From assembly GCA_036873755.1 (NCBI GenBank), contig JAVTVY010019525.1, positions 1 through 64,000 on the forward strand: a DNA stretch of 64,000 nt, in the 5' to 3' direction. Position 1 is the stretch's first letter; the number at the start of each line of letters is the position of its first letter. The notes beneath the pieces were generated by a model. That model did no database searches and was not told the DNA's origin. It saw only the letters and a program-made list of their open reading frames with translations. This stretch comes from Hanleya hanleyi (Eukaryota > Mollusca > Polyplacophora > Lepidopleurida > Hanleyidae). This document shows positions 25,010 through 36,413 of the stretch, one piece after another. Position numbers and translations under genes: made by a program.

Positions 25010-25782
25010 TATGACTAAGATGTATTTTATGGAAAAATTGTTGCTGGCGCATAATAGTCTGCGAGAGAAATCGAGTACACTAGTATATTACACTTGCCAT
25101 ATAAGGGCTTTTTCGTTGGATATCCGTTCCTCCCCTTTCCCCCTACCCCATCTTTGTTTTGGTGTGTTTTACCATCTGAAGTACACATTTCGAGATAAAA
25201 CCTCAAATATTATCGTAATAGCCATGACGATGGGTTCGCAGCAATTGTTCGAATTATAATCTGACTTTCTAGCTTCTAAACCATACCAGATAGGCACGGA
25301 ATATGTAAAAATAACTGGGATTATGGTCAAATTGATGTTAAATTTGTAGTTTCCTCCGTCTGGTAAATATCGAAAATTCTTTCAGAATCTTCAAAAACAA
25401 TGGCTAAGACGCAAAGAACTGTTACCTATTCAGAGTATTTAATATTGTCCGTGCGTTTTACGTTGGGAAATATCATGTTGAGTAATTAAATTGGTGTTGG
25501 TGTCCGAGATAATGCATTTTAGATGCCATAGTCGCCCCGCCCAAGGGGAGGTAAATCTGTATAGTCCTGCTTGGCAACATATGTTATCGGCGTAGTTGTT
25601 CTATGTTTCACTTGAAAATTTTTAAATGTTCTGCCCGACATTCGAAAGATCTGAAAGCGTACATTAAAATGGTATAAAACTGAACTATTTGAGCGAAAAT
25701 GACAAGGCAAATGGCTTATTACAAGTCAGCAGAGCGTATCATACGTCAGAGTATATTTTTACTGTATATAAGGTTTTGCATA
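25010..25782. other. Spacer between the two MITE copies
   Basis: No gene recognised. A 108-codon frame at 24933-25259 runs out of the MITE and has no motif. Confidence 0.4.
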
Positions 25783-25784
25783 TA

Positions 25785-26437
25785 GGGTGCAGTCCACAGT
25801 AGACCCCTCGTTGCTGGAAATAGACCCTTGGTATGGCCCTTCCGTCTTTCTGAGATGCCAAGCCATCCAGAAAACCCATATAAAAGTATATATTTTCTTC
25901 ATGGGAATGCTCATACCATTAATTCAGCATACAAGCCAGTTATGCAAATTCAACCCGGGATAAATTTTCTTCCCTCGGAACGTACTCTATATTTTCTGAG
26001 AAATCTATTAAAATGACCCAAAATACGCCATATTTCGTTCATTTCCTGGAAAAATCTTTACAATCGATCTCAATAAGATTTCGTCTCAGTCCTCCCCGTC
26101 TCCAGGCGAGATAAAAAAGCTATTCAAAATATGGGGTCGAACATGCCGTTTTTTGTCACATATTCCATGTGTAACATAACCCTATTTTTAAACACATGAA
26201 AAACGTACGAAACTGAGGCTGACGAAGGTTGACTTCGCGGCCCGACTCGCCATATAGCTCAACCGAGCCACCCATCCGCATATGTCATTTTGAAGGAATG
26301 GTAGTACCCAGAAGCTTGGTACTATAAATACTGGTTACCAAAAAGGGAAAGATAATTATGATGTGGTCAGACCCGGACGCTCTGCTGTATTAAAATTTTT
26401 GAGGGGGACCAATAATCCGAAACTATGGACTACTCCC
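25785..26437. mobile_element. TA-flanked MITE, copy 2 (653 bp)
   Basis: Same length, orientation and ends as copy 1, with TA at 25783-25784 and 26438-26439. Both copies having their own TA flank argues for two insertions and against a tandem duplication. Confidence 0.8.
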
Positions 26438-26439
26438 TA

Positions 26440-26910
26440 TAGTTCATCTCATAAATAGCACAGGAACATCCTCCAATTATAAGAAACATGTGTACCGTTA
26501 CATCATCATCCAGAGACATCTGACAACTTCAGCAAACTTTCTATACAAATGTAAACTTCTGCCAAACAAAAAACTTTATCACTTGCCATAATTTGGACAA
26601 AAATCAATATTTCATCTCATAAATAGCACAGGCACATCCCCTAATCATAAGAAACATGTGTATCAAGTTACATAATCATCCAGAGACATCTGACAATTTC
26701 AGCAAACTTTTCAAGTACACTTTTGCAAAACAAAAAAACGTATTACTTTCCATAATTTGGTCAAAAAATAATATTTCATCTTATAAATAGCACAGGTACA
26801 TCCTCTATTCATAAGAAACATGAAAACCAGGTTTCATAATCACCCAATGACAGCTGACAACTGCAGCAAACTTTCTTTGTACAGGTGTACATGTGCACTT
26901 TTGTTAAACA
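26440..26910. repeat. Three diverged ~155 bp tandem units
   Basis: Units begin near 26443, 26600 and 26765. They share TTTCATCT(C/T)ATAAATAGCACAGG, AAGAAACATG and CAGCAAACTTT. They differ by 15-20 percent by eye, so the array is old. No gene is present. Confidence 0.75.
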
Positions 26911-27203
26911 CAAAACATTAACATTAGATGCATCGCTAGAATCCCTTTGTGTAGTACCATAACTGACTCTCCTAGTGGAATACTCACCTTTCATATTTTT
27001 CTGAATTTTTCTTGATTTGTTTTTTAATTTGTTAAACCAAAAATCTTATCATTTCCAAAGAGGGGACACCAACACCGACGATGAAATCCTCTTCCTCCAA
27101 TATCTCCCCTTACTTCCTAAGGCGAGATAAAATACGCAAATAATCAGCAAGATTTTCCATGTCAATCCAAGTGCGCATGCGTAGTGGCCCAAATACATTC
27201 AAC

Positions 27204-27344
27204 ATGGCGTCTACCGTAATATGGAGGAGGTCGGAGTCACTGTGAAAACGGCTCGTGTACAGCTAATCATGATCACTAGCTCTGCGAACTTTAATAATAG
27301 CGACAAGCGTGGAAGAGAAGGAATTAGCTTCCAGAAAACAACCG
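27204..27344 (+). other. Possible first exon of an unknown gene
   Basis: An NRF1-like site GTGCGCATGCGT at about 27171 precedes ATGs at 27204 and 27221. The second opens MEEVGVTVKTARVQ and runs about 42 codons to a candidate splice donor GTAAGG at 27345. A CpG-type promoter with a short first exon would look like this, but no downstream exon or protein family is recognised, and the frame also continues past the donor. Weak. Confidence 0.2.
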
Positions 27345-27478
27345 GTAAGGAACATGAAAATGAACGTTTATACGGTACGGATTATAACACACGAAGATCC
27401 ATGAACGAAGCGTGTGACTATCAACCGAAGGCATTATTGATAGGAACAGTTGTGGCTAGCACGTGAGTTGTTTTTCAT

Positions 27479-27511
27479 ATACCCCGAGTAGCAAGTCGTT
27501 ACTCGGGGTAT
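27479..27511. repeat. Perfect 12 bp hairpin
   Basis: ATACCCCGAGTA and TACTCGGGGTAT flank a 9-base loop. A looser relative (ACCCGAG...CTCGGGT) is at about 31504-31536. The function is unknown. These may be transposon ends. Confidence 0.6.
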
Positions 27512-27870
27512 AGGGGTTTATACGACCCGACCTTTTAATCCATCACAATCCCGATACTGAATACAAAAATTTGCTTGTGGGGTAATAAAGAAGCATATGC
27601 ATAAATGCTCTGGATTAAATCTTCTCAACTTGTCTCGGATAATTCTGATATATACATTTCTAGTCATTATTGTTACTATAATATATGTTTTCGTTTCGTT
27701 CACCAATTTAGTGTTTCTGTAGTATATACAAAAGATAAATTCTTTTCCTGGTACCAGGAAGTATAAATTTTCAATGCCATGAACAGTAACAATGTCCATG
27801 TTAGCTATAATGTTGGTCTTCCCATTGAGATACTTCAGTGATTGAAACATAACCAATTCTAATAATTTCG

Positions 27871-28532
27871 CTATATCGTGCTGGTATATGTATACTCTCC
27901 CACTGCAGCAGCTATATCGTGCTGGTATATGTATACTCTCCCACTGCAGCAGCTATATCGTGCTGGTATATGTATACTCTCCCACTGCAGCAGCTATATC
28001 GTGCTGGTATATGTATACTCTCCCACTGCAGCAGCTATATCGTGCTGGTATATGTATACTCTCCCACTGCAGCAGCTATATCGTGCTGGTATATGTATAC
28101 TCTCCCACTGCAGCAGCTATATCGTGCTGGTATATGTATACTCTCCCACTGCAGCAGCTATATCGTGCTGGTATATGTATACTGCTCTCCTCCCACTGCA
28201 GCAGCTATATCGTGCTGGTATATGTATACTCTCCCACTGCAGCAGCTATATCGTGCTGGTATATGTATACTCTCCCACTGCAGCAGCTATATCGTGCTGG
28301 TATATGTATACTCTCCCACTGCAGCAGCTATATCGTGCTGGTATATGTATACTCTCCCACTGCAGCAGCTATATCGTGCTGGTATATGTATACTCTCCCA
28401 CTGCAGCAGCTATATCGTGCTGGTATATGTATACTCTCCCACTGCAGCAGCTATATCGTGCTGGTATATGTATACTCTCCCACTGCAGCAGCTATATCGT
28501 GCTGGTATATGTATACTCTCCCACTGCAGCAG
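27871..28532. repeat. 41 bp minisatellite, 16 units
   Basis: Sixteen near-identical units start CTATATCGTGCTGG and end CACTGCAGCAG. The unit at 28158-28204 is 47 bases because of a 6-base insertion. The unit has no stop codon in any plus-strand frame, so three long overlapping open frames (223-250 codons) run through the array. These are a consequence of the repeat. It lies just downstream of the amidase gene. Confidence 0.95.
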
Positions 28533-28844
28533 CTATACTTTTCAGTATGGTCTTACTAAAACAAGAAAAGAAATCGTGGTGTTATTTATATTATTGTCAT
28601 TTCGGGTAATATTAAATTTAAGGAAGGAACTTTGCATGAATTCACATGGATACGAATTTATCCCAGTGTAATACATCTATATGCAATGACATCAATCCAT
28701 GCTACGGCTCTTCATTGGTTTTGGCGAATCTGGGAGGATGCTCAGTATTATTTTAGATGAAAACGAACAAGTTTTAGTCAGAAAGCCGTGAAACTTAGAC
28801 AGGATAACTATGGGATCGGAGCGAAGGACTCACGCCCGATCGTT

Positions 28845-29050
28845 TTATACCTTCTCTCTACTCTCGTTCCTCATTTTTTCCACGGCAAAAGCGATTTGGA
28901 ATATTGTAGCTTCATCAAAATAACGGCCCGTTATCATCATCCCAACGGGGAGCCCATGGCAAAGACCTGCGCTGACAGACAGAGATGGGTGCCCAGACCC
29001 ATTGAATGGTGCCGTGTTCCTCAAGAAGCTTCTATCAGATTGTATTCTCT
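28845..29050 (-). CDS. Amidase, last exon
   Basis: The exon begins after a strong acceptor (pyrimidine-rich TTTTTATTTCTTCTTTAAG, minus strand) and ends at TAA. It contributes two bases to a split codon and then 67 codons. It encodes the C-terminal core of an amidase-signature hydrolase: an NTAPFN segment, GHPSLSV, GLPVGMM and FDEAT, in the order seen in the family. These enzymes cleave amide bonds with a Ser-cisSer-Lys triad located in earlier exons not found here. Phase 1 matches the preceding exon's donor at 31888. No frameshift or stop interrupts it. Confidence 0.88.
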
Positions 29051-29122
29051 CTTAAAGAAGAAATAAAAACATGGTGTGAAGAGCTTTAGGATACCATCAT
29101 ACATACACGTACAAGTAGCAAA

Positions 29123-29317
29123 CGTCAGCTCCAACATTCCATAACGTCAGCTCCAACATTCCATAACGTCAGCTCCAACATTCCATAACGTCAGCTCCAA
29201 CATTCCATAACGTCAGCTCCAACATTCCATAACGTCAGCTCCAACATTCCATAACGTCAGCTCCAACATTCCATAACGTCTCCAGCATTCCATAACGTCA
29301 GCTCCAACATTCCATAA
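29123..29317. repeat. 22 bp minisatellite, 9 units
   Basis: CGTCAGCTCCAACATTCCAT plus two bases is repeated head to tail nine times. The eighth unit (29277) is shortened to 19 bases. It sits in the last amidase intron, 70 bases upstream of the final exon in the sense of transcription. Confidence 0.95.
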
Positions 29318-30090
29318 AAGTCGTCGTTCTTAAAGTAATTTTCGCGTCAATCAACGAAAGGCCTATTTCGTGTGACATCAACAATTCCAAATGTGTATGA
29401 AATAAAAATAATAAAAACACAAAATGGTTTCTTCCAAGAGACAAGCGCTCATTGATAACAGTTTTTAATGATGCAATTAAGGCATGATAATGTTCTTCAC
29501 ATAAAATCATAATGACTGGTTATTATTTTGTATCCACGGCATATAGGCGTTGACCGATATTTTTGCTAGAAAAGGATGTGTGATGGTTATCCAAGAATAA
29601 ATCCATCGGGTGTGGCGGTAGTGAACCTGATTTTCATTTGAAAGTAAAACGGCTGAAAGTGATTGTTATGTACTGTACATGTAGAAATGCTGAAGTTTCA
29701 TATCATGCGAAATGGTGATGGTCAGTTACTCTAAATTTGTTTTATTCAAGTTTGAAAACGGTCGGATGTGCTCTTTCGACATTTTAGAGACATTTTGTAC
29801 GGGGATTCCCCTTTATATATAAAGTATGACACCTCAAACCAAAACAATTTGTGTGTATTTATTATCACAATGTTTAGTTGTACAATCGGTTGAAATAGCA
29901 TTCTGGTTTGACGAGTCATATTTCATCAAAATTAAAAATTGTGCAGATGCTCCGCGAGTATTCTACTATTAACATTGTGTGAGCAAGTAAAAATGCATTG
30001 AGACAGACGTCGCCGTAGTCCCGTTGTTAGGCTGTTCGCTTTTGAAAGCAGTGTGGTAGCCAGTTTGTTGAGCTATGAGTTCAACTGGTT
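29318..30090. other. Amidase intron, no other feature
   Basis: No gene or repeat recognised in this part of the last intron. Confidence 0.4.
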
Positions 30091-30444
30091 AGAGCACTTC
30101 CGCTTTCTAAAGTGGAGGTAAAAAGGGTCGTTTTTGCTCAATAAATCAGTTCATATAACGAATTCAGCAAAATCCTCTTGAGGCGCACATAGGCATATAT
30201 ATCCGCATCAACTGGTAGTAAAAAAAGAAATTGTCATCTATCTAATTTGCATAATAATAGGCCAAACATCTGTGTCACTGTTTAAACAACATTGACTGCT
30301 TCTTAAAACAGCAAATTTATGTTAGGACATGGGACAATAGGTAAACTAATGTGCCTGAAGTTTTGAAGCATTGGTTAAGAAGGAATCAAAAGTTATTGAG
30401 CAAAAACGACCTTTTACCTCCATTTTAGAGAGCGGGGTCGCTCT
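30091..30444. mobile_element. MITE, 354 bp, ~50 bp inverted ends
   Basis: AGAGCACTTCCGC...GGAGGTAAAAAGGGTCG and onward, at 30091-30151, is inverted at 30393-30444 with a few mismatches. The inner parts share GTCGTTTTTGCTCAATAA exactly. No coding capacity. It lies in the last amidase intron. The target duplication is not clear. Confidence 0.7.
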
Positions 30445-31887
30445 TACCTGTTCAAGTCACATTTAGGGTCCAAACTTATTTGCCTAATATATCTGATTTG
30501 GATATATTTAAGTTACGTGAAACAATCTTCAGTGATATTCAGATATAACTGTGTATAACTGTGTCTACACATTACTGCATTTTCTACATTTATTGTGGCA
30601 CACTCATGATAGGAGTTATTTGCATGGGTCAGCAGTAATTCTCAGGTAGAAAACGAGGGAAATTGAATTTCTCTGAACTGTTCTCGTTACAAATATATAT
30701 GAATATATATAATTCTCGCTATGGACCGTAATGTTCCATTTAACAAGTCGAAGTGGAAGTCTTGCAAAAGAATACACGTTCAGGCCAGACCAGAAAATAA
30801 CTGGTTCAAAATTACAGTGAGCAAACGAAGGAGTGAATTTGAAGTCAACAATGAGAGAGTATGCCCTTGGTAGGGTTTCTTTGGAAAGTGTGGCTTTCAG
30901 ATAGATTCTTCTGTGTTTCTGGACAACGCTTCCAAACAGTTCCAATTAGAGGAAGCAAATGTAGCCAGCCTGGTCACTAAAATCAGATGGACAGTCGGGA
31001 GCGCCAATGGACGAGTGAAAAGATGAGATCTGCGCTGCAAGTACCTGTAAGATGTATTAATGTGTTCTCGGTCTCTTAGTTTGGTATCTACGTCAGTGTC
31101 ACGCTTAGCAGCAAGGTTTGTATATAATACGTATTAGGGACAGATATTTTACGTTAACATCGATTTGCTATATTGCAATTACGTATCACGTTAAAAGAAG
31201 TTACTTTTGAGACAGGAATATCATGCTATTCTGTATGATTTCACATATTCGCAAATTATTTAACTAAAAGAAGATTGACAATTAATGTAAGATATATTGA
31301 GGAATAATTAATCGTTATTATTATTTGAAAATGGGAGGAAAATGGAATTTGGACCGACACGAATAATTCTGTATGACTGGCCTACAAAACGGTACTGTCG
31401 GAGAAATCTGTTTATTCAAAAATAGAACGTACCAAAATAGCACAAAGTCGGCTGTGCATTTTACGTCATAAAGTTGTCCTGATCAGAACAATAGGTATAC
31501 GAACCCGAGTGTCCGAGGGAGTTATTCTCGGGTAACCATCAAACATCCTTTGTCATTGTAGATTACAAAGTTCGAACTTTCCAATGAAGCTCAACGGTTA
31601 TTCAAAATCAGTGCATGTAAGGCTCAGTTATGCCCTTAATAACATGTAATATAGGCGACCCTCTAATTTAAACTTCCAATTCGCGGAACATTTTTTTTAT
31701 CATTTTTTTTTCATTAGCTATGAGAAAGTTAGAAGTATATCCAAAGAAACGCCAGCAACAGAGCAATGAAAGAAGTTCTTAAAACAGCCTTGTATTGATT
31801 CAACCTGCCATCTTACATTGGTTATTAATAAAATGGGCGGAAACCGGCCTGTATCAGATACAATTGTAATGTTTTGATCAGGCTTAC
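30445..31887. other. Amidase intron, no other feature
   Basis: No gene recognised. A 109-codon minus-strand frame at 30616-30945 has no motif and does not fit the amidase. Confidence 0.4.
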
Positions 31888-32175
31888 CTGATACTGTAGA
31901 CTTCAGACTTGGAAGCTTAGGTGTTTTTGTAGGAACGGTTGGCATAATCATGACGTCATAGTCCTTGAATACCTTGTTGTATTCTTGGGTTAGGTGAAGA
32001 ACCATATTCTGGGCCTTGGCGTAGAAACGACCGTGATATGTAGTCTTCATGTATTCACCCACGATCATCATCTTCTTGAGATCTTCTGAGAAGTCGACGG
32101 AGCGTGTGGCGAAGCCTTGGGCCAGTTTATCCAACAAGGATGGGAAGTGTTGGCCCTTCCAGCCTACTGTATGAC
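31888..32175 (-). CDS. Amidase, third visible exon
   Basis: This 288 bp exon is bounded by an acceptor ...GGTGCAG and a donor GTAAGC, both phase 1. It encodes HTVGWKGQHFPS, a helical stretch with DFSEDLKKMMIVGEYM, then AQNMVLHLTQEYNKVFKDYD and VMIMPTVPTKTPKLP. The last block (YD..., MPT, P-rich) is a typical late segment of amidase-signature enzymes. The frame is open over all 95 codons. An open frame continuing past 31888 toward 31718 is intron read-through. Confidence 0.88.
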
Positions 32176-32268
32176 CTGCACCGAAGAGCGAAACCGAACT
32201 TTATTAAAACTCCTGTAAAGAGCTGTCAAACAGCATGAAGTGAACGAGTGAACCTTATACAATTAATT

Positions 32269-32414
32269 ACTTCTGGTGAGGCCATTGCATGAGAATAATG
32301 ACTCGAGACCCTGACCACAGAGGTGGTCTGACCTGACCGAAGCCAAAGGCCGATGTCAGGTCAGTCCACCGAAGGGGCCAGTGTCGAGGGGCATTATTTT
32401 CATGCAATGACCTC
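32269..32414. mobile_element. Short inverted-repeat MITE, copy 1
   Basis: ACTTCTGGTGAGGCCATTGC at the left and ATTTTCATGCAATGACCTC at the right form imperfect inverted ends around a core with CCGAAGGGGCCAG. A second copy is at 32705-32860. It lies immediately upstream of the third amidase exon, within the large intron. Confidence 0.65.
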
Positions 32415-32704
32415 TTTTGATAGTTCTGCTTTATTATATCGAGGCGATATGAGGCGGTCATTATACATCACGTGAGGAGTAATTATTGATCATGTGACGA
32501 GGCAATATTTATAGGCCAACATTCGCTGAACGCAAACGCAACACCGGCCAAATTGGAGCAACATGCAAGTGATATGCAACCCACTTTATCGGTGGTCTAC
32601 TCAACTAGAGGTGATCAGTCAAATATAATGTTTCCACACGTGATACGTTTCAATCAATGTAATTCCAACAATTCTATTTGAGATATAATATGCAATTAAT
32701 TATT

Positions 32705-32860
32705 TTTAGTGAGGTCATTGCATGAGAATAATAACCCGAGATCCTGGCCTCAGACATGGACTGACCAGGCCGAGGCCGAAGGCCGATGTCAGGTCAGTCC
32801 ACCGAAGGGGCCAGGGTCGAGGGTCATTATTTTTATGCAATGATTTCACCAGAAGTAACT
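32705..32860. mobile_element. Short inverted-repeat MITE, copy 2
   Basis: Same ends and core as copy 1 (GGTCATTGCATGAGAATAAT, CAGGTCAGTCCACCGAAGG). The right end extends to TTCACCAGAAGT, the inverse of copy 1's left end, which shows the full terminal repeat. Confidence 0.65.
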
Positions 32861-33261
32861 GTTTTATTATACCGAAAATCATGTCTGTTGTCCATACCTT
32901 CTTTGGTGATTTTTGTCGGGTTTACCAAGGGTAAACCCTACATTAGTATCACTTTTCAGTTTTTCTTTTTTCTTCTGCACATGTGTAGTTTTGATCTCCT
33001 GCACGGAAACTGTTCTCATTTGATGCCCCTTACAGCATTCATAAAAAATACCGTACTTCTGTCTGACAGTCATATACACATGTGCAATGCACGGTACGGT
33101 AGCTTGTGCATTGAACGTGATAATTGGTACATTATCGCAGTAAATTTTACCTTTACAATTTCCTTTAAATTTGCCTTTCCAATCTATTTTATCCGGTATC
33201 ATTTGTTACGGCGGGAAGGGTGCGCCGTAGTCATTCTCCAGGCGTAACCACGTAGCGATTT

Positions 33262-34195
33262 TTTGTGGATACAAATTATGTATGCGTATCCACATTTTAA
33301 AATCACCGAAAACAAGAAATTTCCAAATTGTGGATACACATGATTTTTTGGTGATGTATCCACATTTTTACTTCCACCTTACTTGATCAATTATCAGCAT
33401 GAGAACTGAATAAAATTGCGACAAAACTCTGGCAGAAATTTTGGCGAAAGTTTTTGGGACAGATTTCGTTATTTTTTCAAGTGTCTGACGTGTCTTCTCC
33501 GTCGATCTTCTTCAACAAAACGAAATAGGAACGACTGGCACTTTTGCACAAAACTCTTTTACATATCTGATTATGGTTACAAAGAATAAAAACCTGGGGT
33601 GTTTTCCTTTTGCTGGTATGGATGAGAAAGAGATACGATATTTCGATCCCGTCAACGCTGAACTTTCATCCCAAGTCTGAATTTCCCAGAGTACAAGTAA
33701 TCGTGAATTTGATTGGCTGAACAGTACATATTGGCTCCGCCCACACGTTATTCAACCAACCAGTAAACTTTTTACACGACATACGAATTCAATGAAACTA
33801 AATAAGATCGGCTCGTTTTCTAGATTTATAGTTTTTCTTTCCAATCCATATGAATTTAAAGGCATTTCTGTAAAACCGTGATTATTTAGCATTTAAAATA
33901 ACACTGAGTATGACAGTATCTTGTTTTATAGTCAAGAGTTGTTAGAAAAATGATCGTGGAGTAGGAGAATAGCGAATTTTCTGAACTTGTCGGAGATTGC
34001 GACGTCTGAAGATTTTCTTGTCTGGATGTACTTTTAGTAGATTCATTTTCTCACAGATTAAATAAGTATGGAAATTATATAACTGTGGATCTCTTATATA
34101 GGATGCGTATCCACATTTTACAAAAGTCGAAGTTTTATGCTCTAGATAAAAATGTGCATACACATCCTATATAGAGATGTATCCACAAACACCTT
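33262..34195. mobile_element. Possible ~930 bp MITE with TGTGGATACA ends
   Basis: TTTTTGTGGATACA at the left and TGTATCCACAAACACC at the right are inverted. Further TATCCACA/TGTGGATA copies occur at 33290, 33340, 33357 and 34108. No transposase or target duplication is clear, so this may be an older subterminal-repeat element. Confidence 0.4.
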
Positions 34196-34945
34196 CTATA
34201 TTGCGGTCACGCCATTCTTCATGGTCCATCGACAACCGATCCGTGGAACTTTTGTTGTAAGATCACAAAGGTGGTGTTAGCTTTAGATATAGGGAATCGT
34301 CTTCAATGCATTTTTGAAACACACAGCTTATTTAGACTGAATATTTCAGAATTATTTGTTGCTCAAATTGGTTTTGGATAAAGGTGTCCTATTTTTGTAA
34401 CAAAAAGAAAATCTGCACCGAAAAGTGCATAAAAATACGAAAATAAGCCAATGAACCTATGGTGCGCCATAAATCCGTTTCGTGCATCTGCAGCCCTTCA
34501 TTATTTCATGTCTTGTGTAATTCAGCATGTATAGGCTGTACAAAATGGTCCATTTCATATCATTTTGATAAAAGTGAAAGTTTGGCCCTACAAACCGAAC
34601 AGCTTGAGGAAGATTCCTTATGTAAAGCGAACACCACCTTTCCTCGCTTAAATGATCACAAATATGGGACTAATAAACCCCTCTGATGCAAGTAAACCCG
34701 ACATCAGTACTTTAAGTACTTTGATTTTTAATTGAATTGAATGGAATGTATTCACCAATATTGAAACATGGCACATGTACATCACTGGCATTCAAAATAA
34801 AAGAGTCATAAATAAATATTCTTAAATTTTGCCGATTATATATAATTTGGCGGGAATAAAACTCCAAGGGGCTTCTTCTATCCCCAAAACAAACCATCTA
34901 TATTAGCATCGACGCTTGATGAGGAATACAAAAAAGCAATATATG
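34196..34945. other. Amidase intron, no other feature
   Basis: No gene recognised between the candidate MITE and the left end of the Polinton. Confidence 0.4.
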
Positions 34946-34951
34946 AATATC
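34946..34951. repeat. Polinton target site duplication, left (AATATC)
   Basis: AATATC is repeated at 48171-48176, immediately outside the right end. Six-base duplications are characteristic of Polinton/Maverick integration. Confidence 0.9.
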
Positions 34952-36117
34952 AGTAGTACATATTACCCTTTTAAACGTAATGGCGCCTCACTGCGCATGC
35001 GCAGGAATTGTGAAGTGGGTGTGCGCGGGACTGTTGTGCGCAGGTATGACGATTTTGTTGCGGTTTTGTGGCGGTGTTGTGCGCAAGTGTGACGTCATGT
35101 ATGACGTCACTTCCGGTCTGGGTGAATGGGGCGTGTGTATTCCTTCGCGGTAATGCGGTCTGGTGGTGATGTGGTCTGCCTCCGCGGACAGAAAGTAGTC
35201 CCAAATTCTCCGGCAATCTTCAGGGGCGAGAGGCTTCCCTAGTGTACCGATTGGATCGAGTGAGGTGTCAAAGTGAAGCATTCGTGAAGGGGCATCCGAG
35301 GGGATGGGTGTGACGTGGAACTGGCGTCATTCTGCGCATGCGGAGTAGACAAAGTGTATGGAAATAGACGTTTTGGGGTCTAGGTGGGCCACTATTGGTC
35401 CGATGGAGTCGTATGATGTATGAATGTGAAGCATTCCTGAAGACGCATCCGAGGGAATGGGTGTGACGTGGAACTGACGTCATTCTTCGCATGCGCAGTA
35501 GATAAAGAGTATGGAAATAGACGTTTTGGGGTCTAGGTGGGCCCCTATGGGTCCGATGGAATCGATGAGGTATCAATGTGAAACATTCGTGAAGGAGCAT
35601 CCGACGGGATGAGTGTGACGTGGAACTGACGTCATTCTGCGCATGCGCAAGCAGGAATTGTGGGAAACGGGTATGGAAATAGACATTTTGGGGTCTAGGT
35701 GAGCCCCTAGTGGTCCGATGGTATCGTCTGAGGTCTTATTTTGAAGCTCTCGTGGAGGAGCATCCTACTGTGCTAATGGTTCGTCCGTGTTCAAGAGTCT
35801 GCGCATGCGTAGTCTGGTCGTAGTATAGAAAGCAGGCTTTTTGGGGGTGCGTGGCAGTGTGTTTGACCAACCACTACGGGTCCGTGTTTGTGGTTTGGTG
35901 GTGTGGGATGTTCGCACAGACGTCACTTCCGCTTTCACAAAAACTACCTCAGAACACAGAAGAGTTCCAATTTTCACTTAGACGTAGGGTCCGGATTTTC
36001 CATCCGGCCCGGCCCGCCCCCGCCGCAGTACGCGCGGCTTATCCGGCCGCACGCGCGCGCGCTCGGGTTATCCGGCCGCACGCGCGCGCGCGGGTTAAAG
36101 GGAAGTTTCGGAAGTGT
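34952..36117. repeat. Left terminal inverted repeat
   Basis: It matches 48170-47062 in inverse orientation. From the outside in it has an A/T-rich tip with TTACCCTTTTAAACGTAATG, a G+C-rich zone with TGACGTCA-type sites, then four ~153 bp subrepeats starting at about 35273, 35426, 35579 and 35743. The inner end is very G+C-rich, with CGCGCG runs and two TTATCCGGCCGCACGCGCGC copies (about 36038 and 36068). Open frames here follow repeat structure and are not called. Confidence 0.9.
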
Positions 36118-36212
36118 GCAAGGGCAGTATATCGCATCGGAGTATATATTTCATCCAAGTATTGCGGAAAGCGGTTGTCGTGCATAACAACAAGTTCAGC
36201 AATGTTTATACA

Positions 36213-36270
36213 GTTTATTATCCCCAATGTTACATCAAACCCAGACTGGGGGAGCCGCGTTGGGTATGTT
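36213..36270 (-). promoter_or_regulatory. 3'-end stem-loop/pseudoknot motif, copy 1
   Basis: On the minus strand, a stem CATACCCA/TGGGTTTG encloses GGCTCCCCCAG and is followed by TTGGGGA and AATAAA (36219-36214). The CCCC of the loop can pair with the downstream GGGG, giving a pseudoknot. It lies downstream of the zinc-finger gene. A second AATAAA lies upstream, near 36320. Homologous copies are at 42974-43036 and 53519-53578. Confidence 0.6.
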
Positions 36271-36413
36271 TAGTATGTTCACAGCAAAGCAAATTGAAAT
36301 ATCAAAGACCATGTTTTATTATTTAACGCACCGTCACATTTAATGTTTACTGAGCTCAAGTCAACGATCAGCATGTAGACATAGTGAGTATATACGGCAT
36401 GTTATGCTATTCA

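Noticed and set aside
27871..28532. CRISPR-like array
   Set aside because: The repeats are directly adjacent with no unique spacers, and the DNA is eukaryotic. It is a minisatellite. The same holds for 29123-29317.
27878..28671. Long proteins of 223-250 residues
   Set aside because: All three frames are open because the 41 bp unit has no stops. No independent evidence for coding.
32915..34702. 1.8 kb transposon with GTCGGGTTTAC inverted ends
   Set aside because: Only 11 bases match, there is no target duplication, and this length of match can arise by chance at this distance.
34971..36273. Genes inside the Polinton terminal repeats
   Set aside because: The frames mirror between the two ends and follow the subrepeat structure. 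No known domain.
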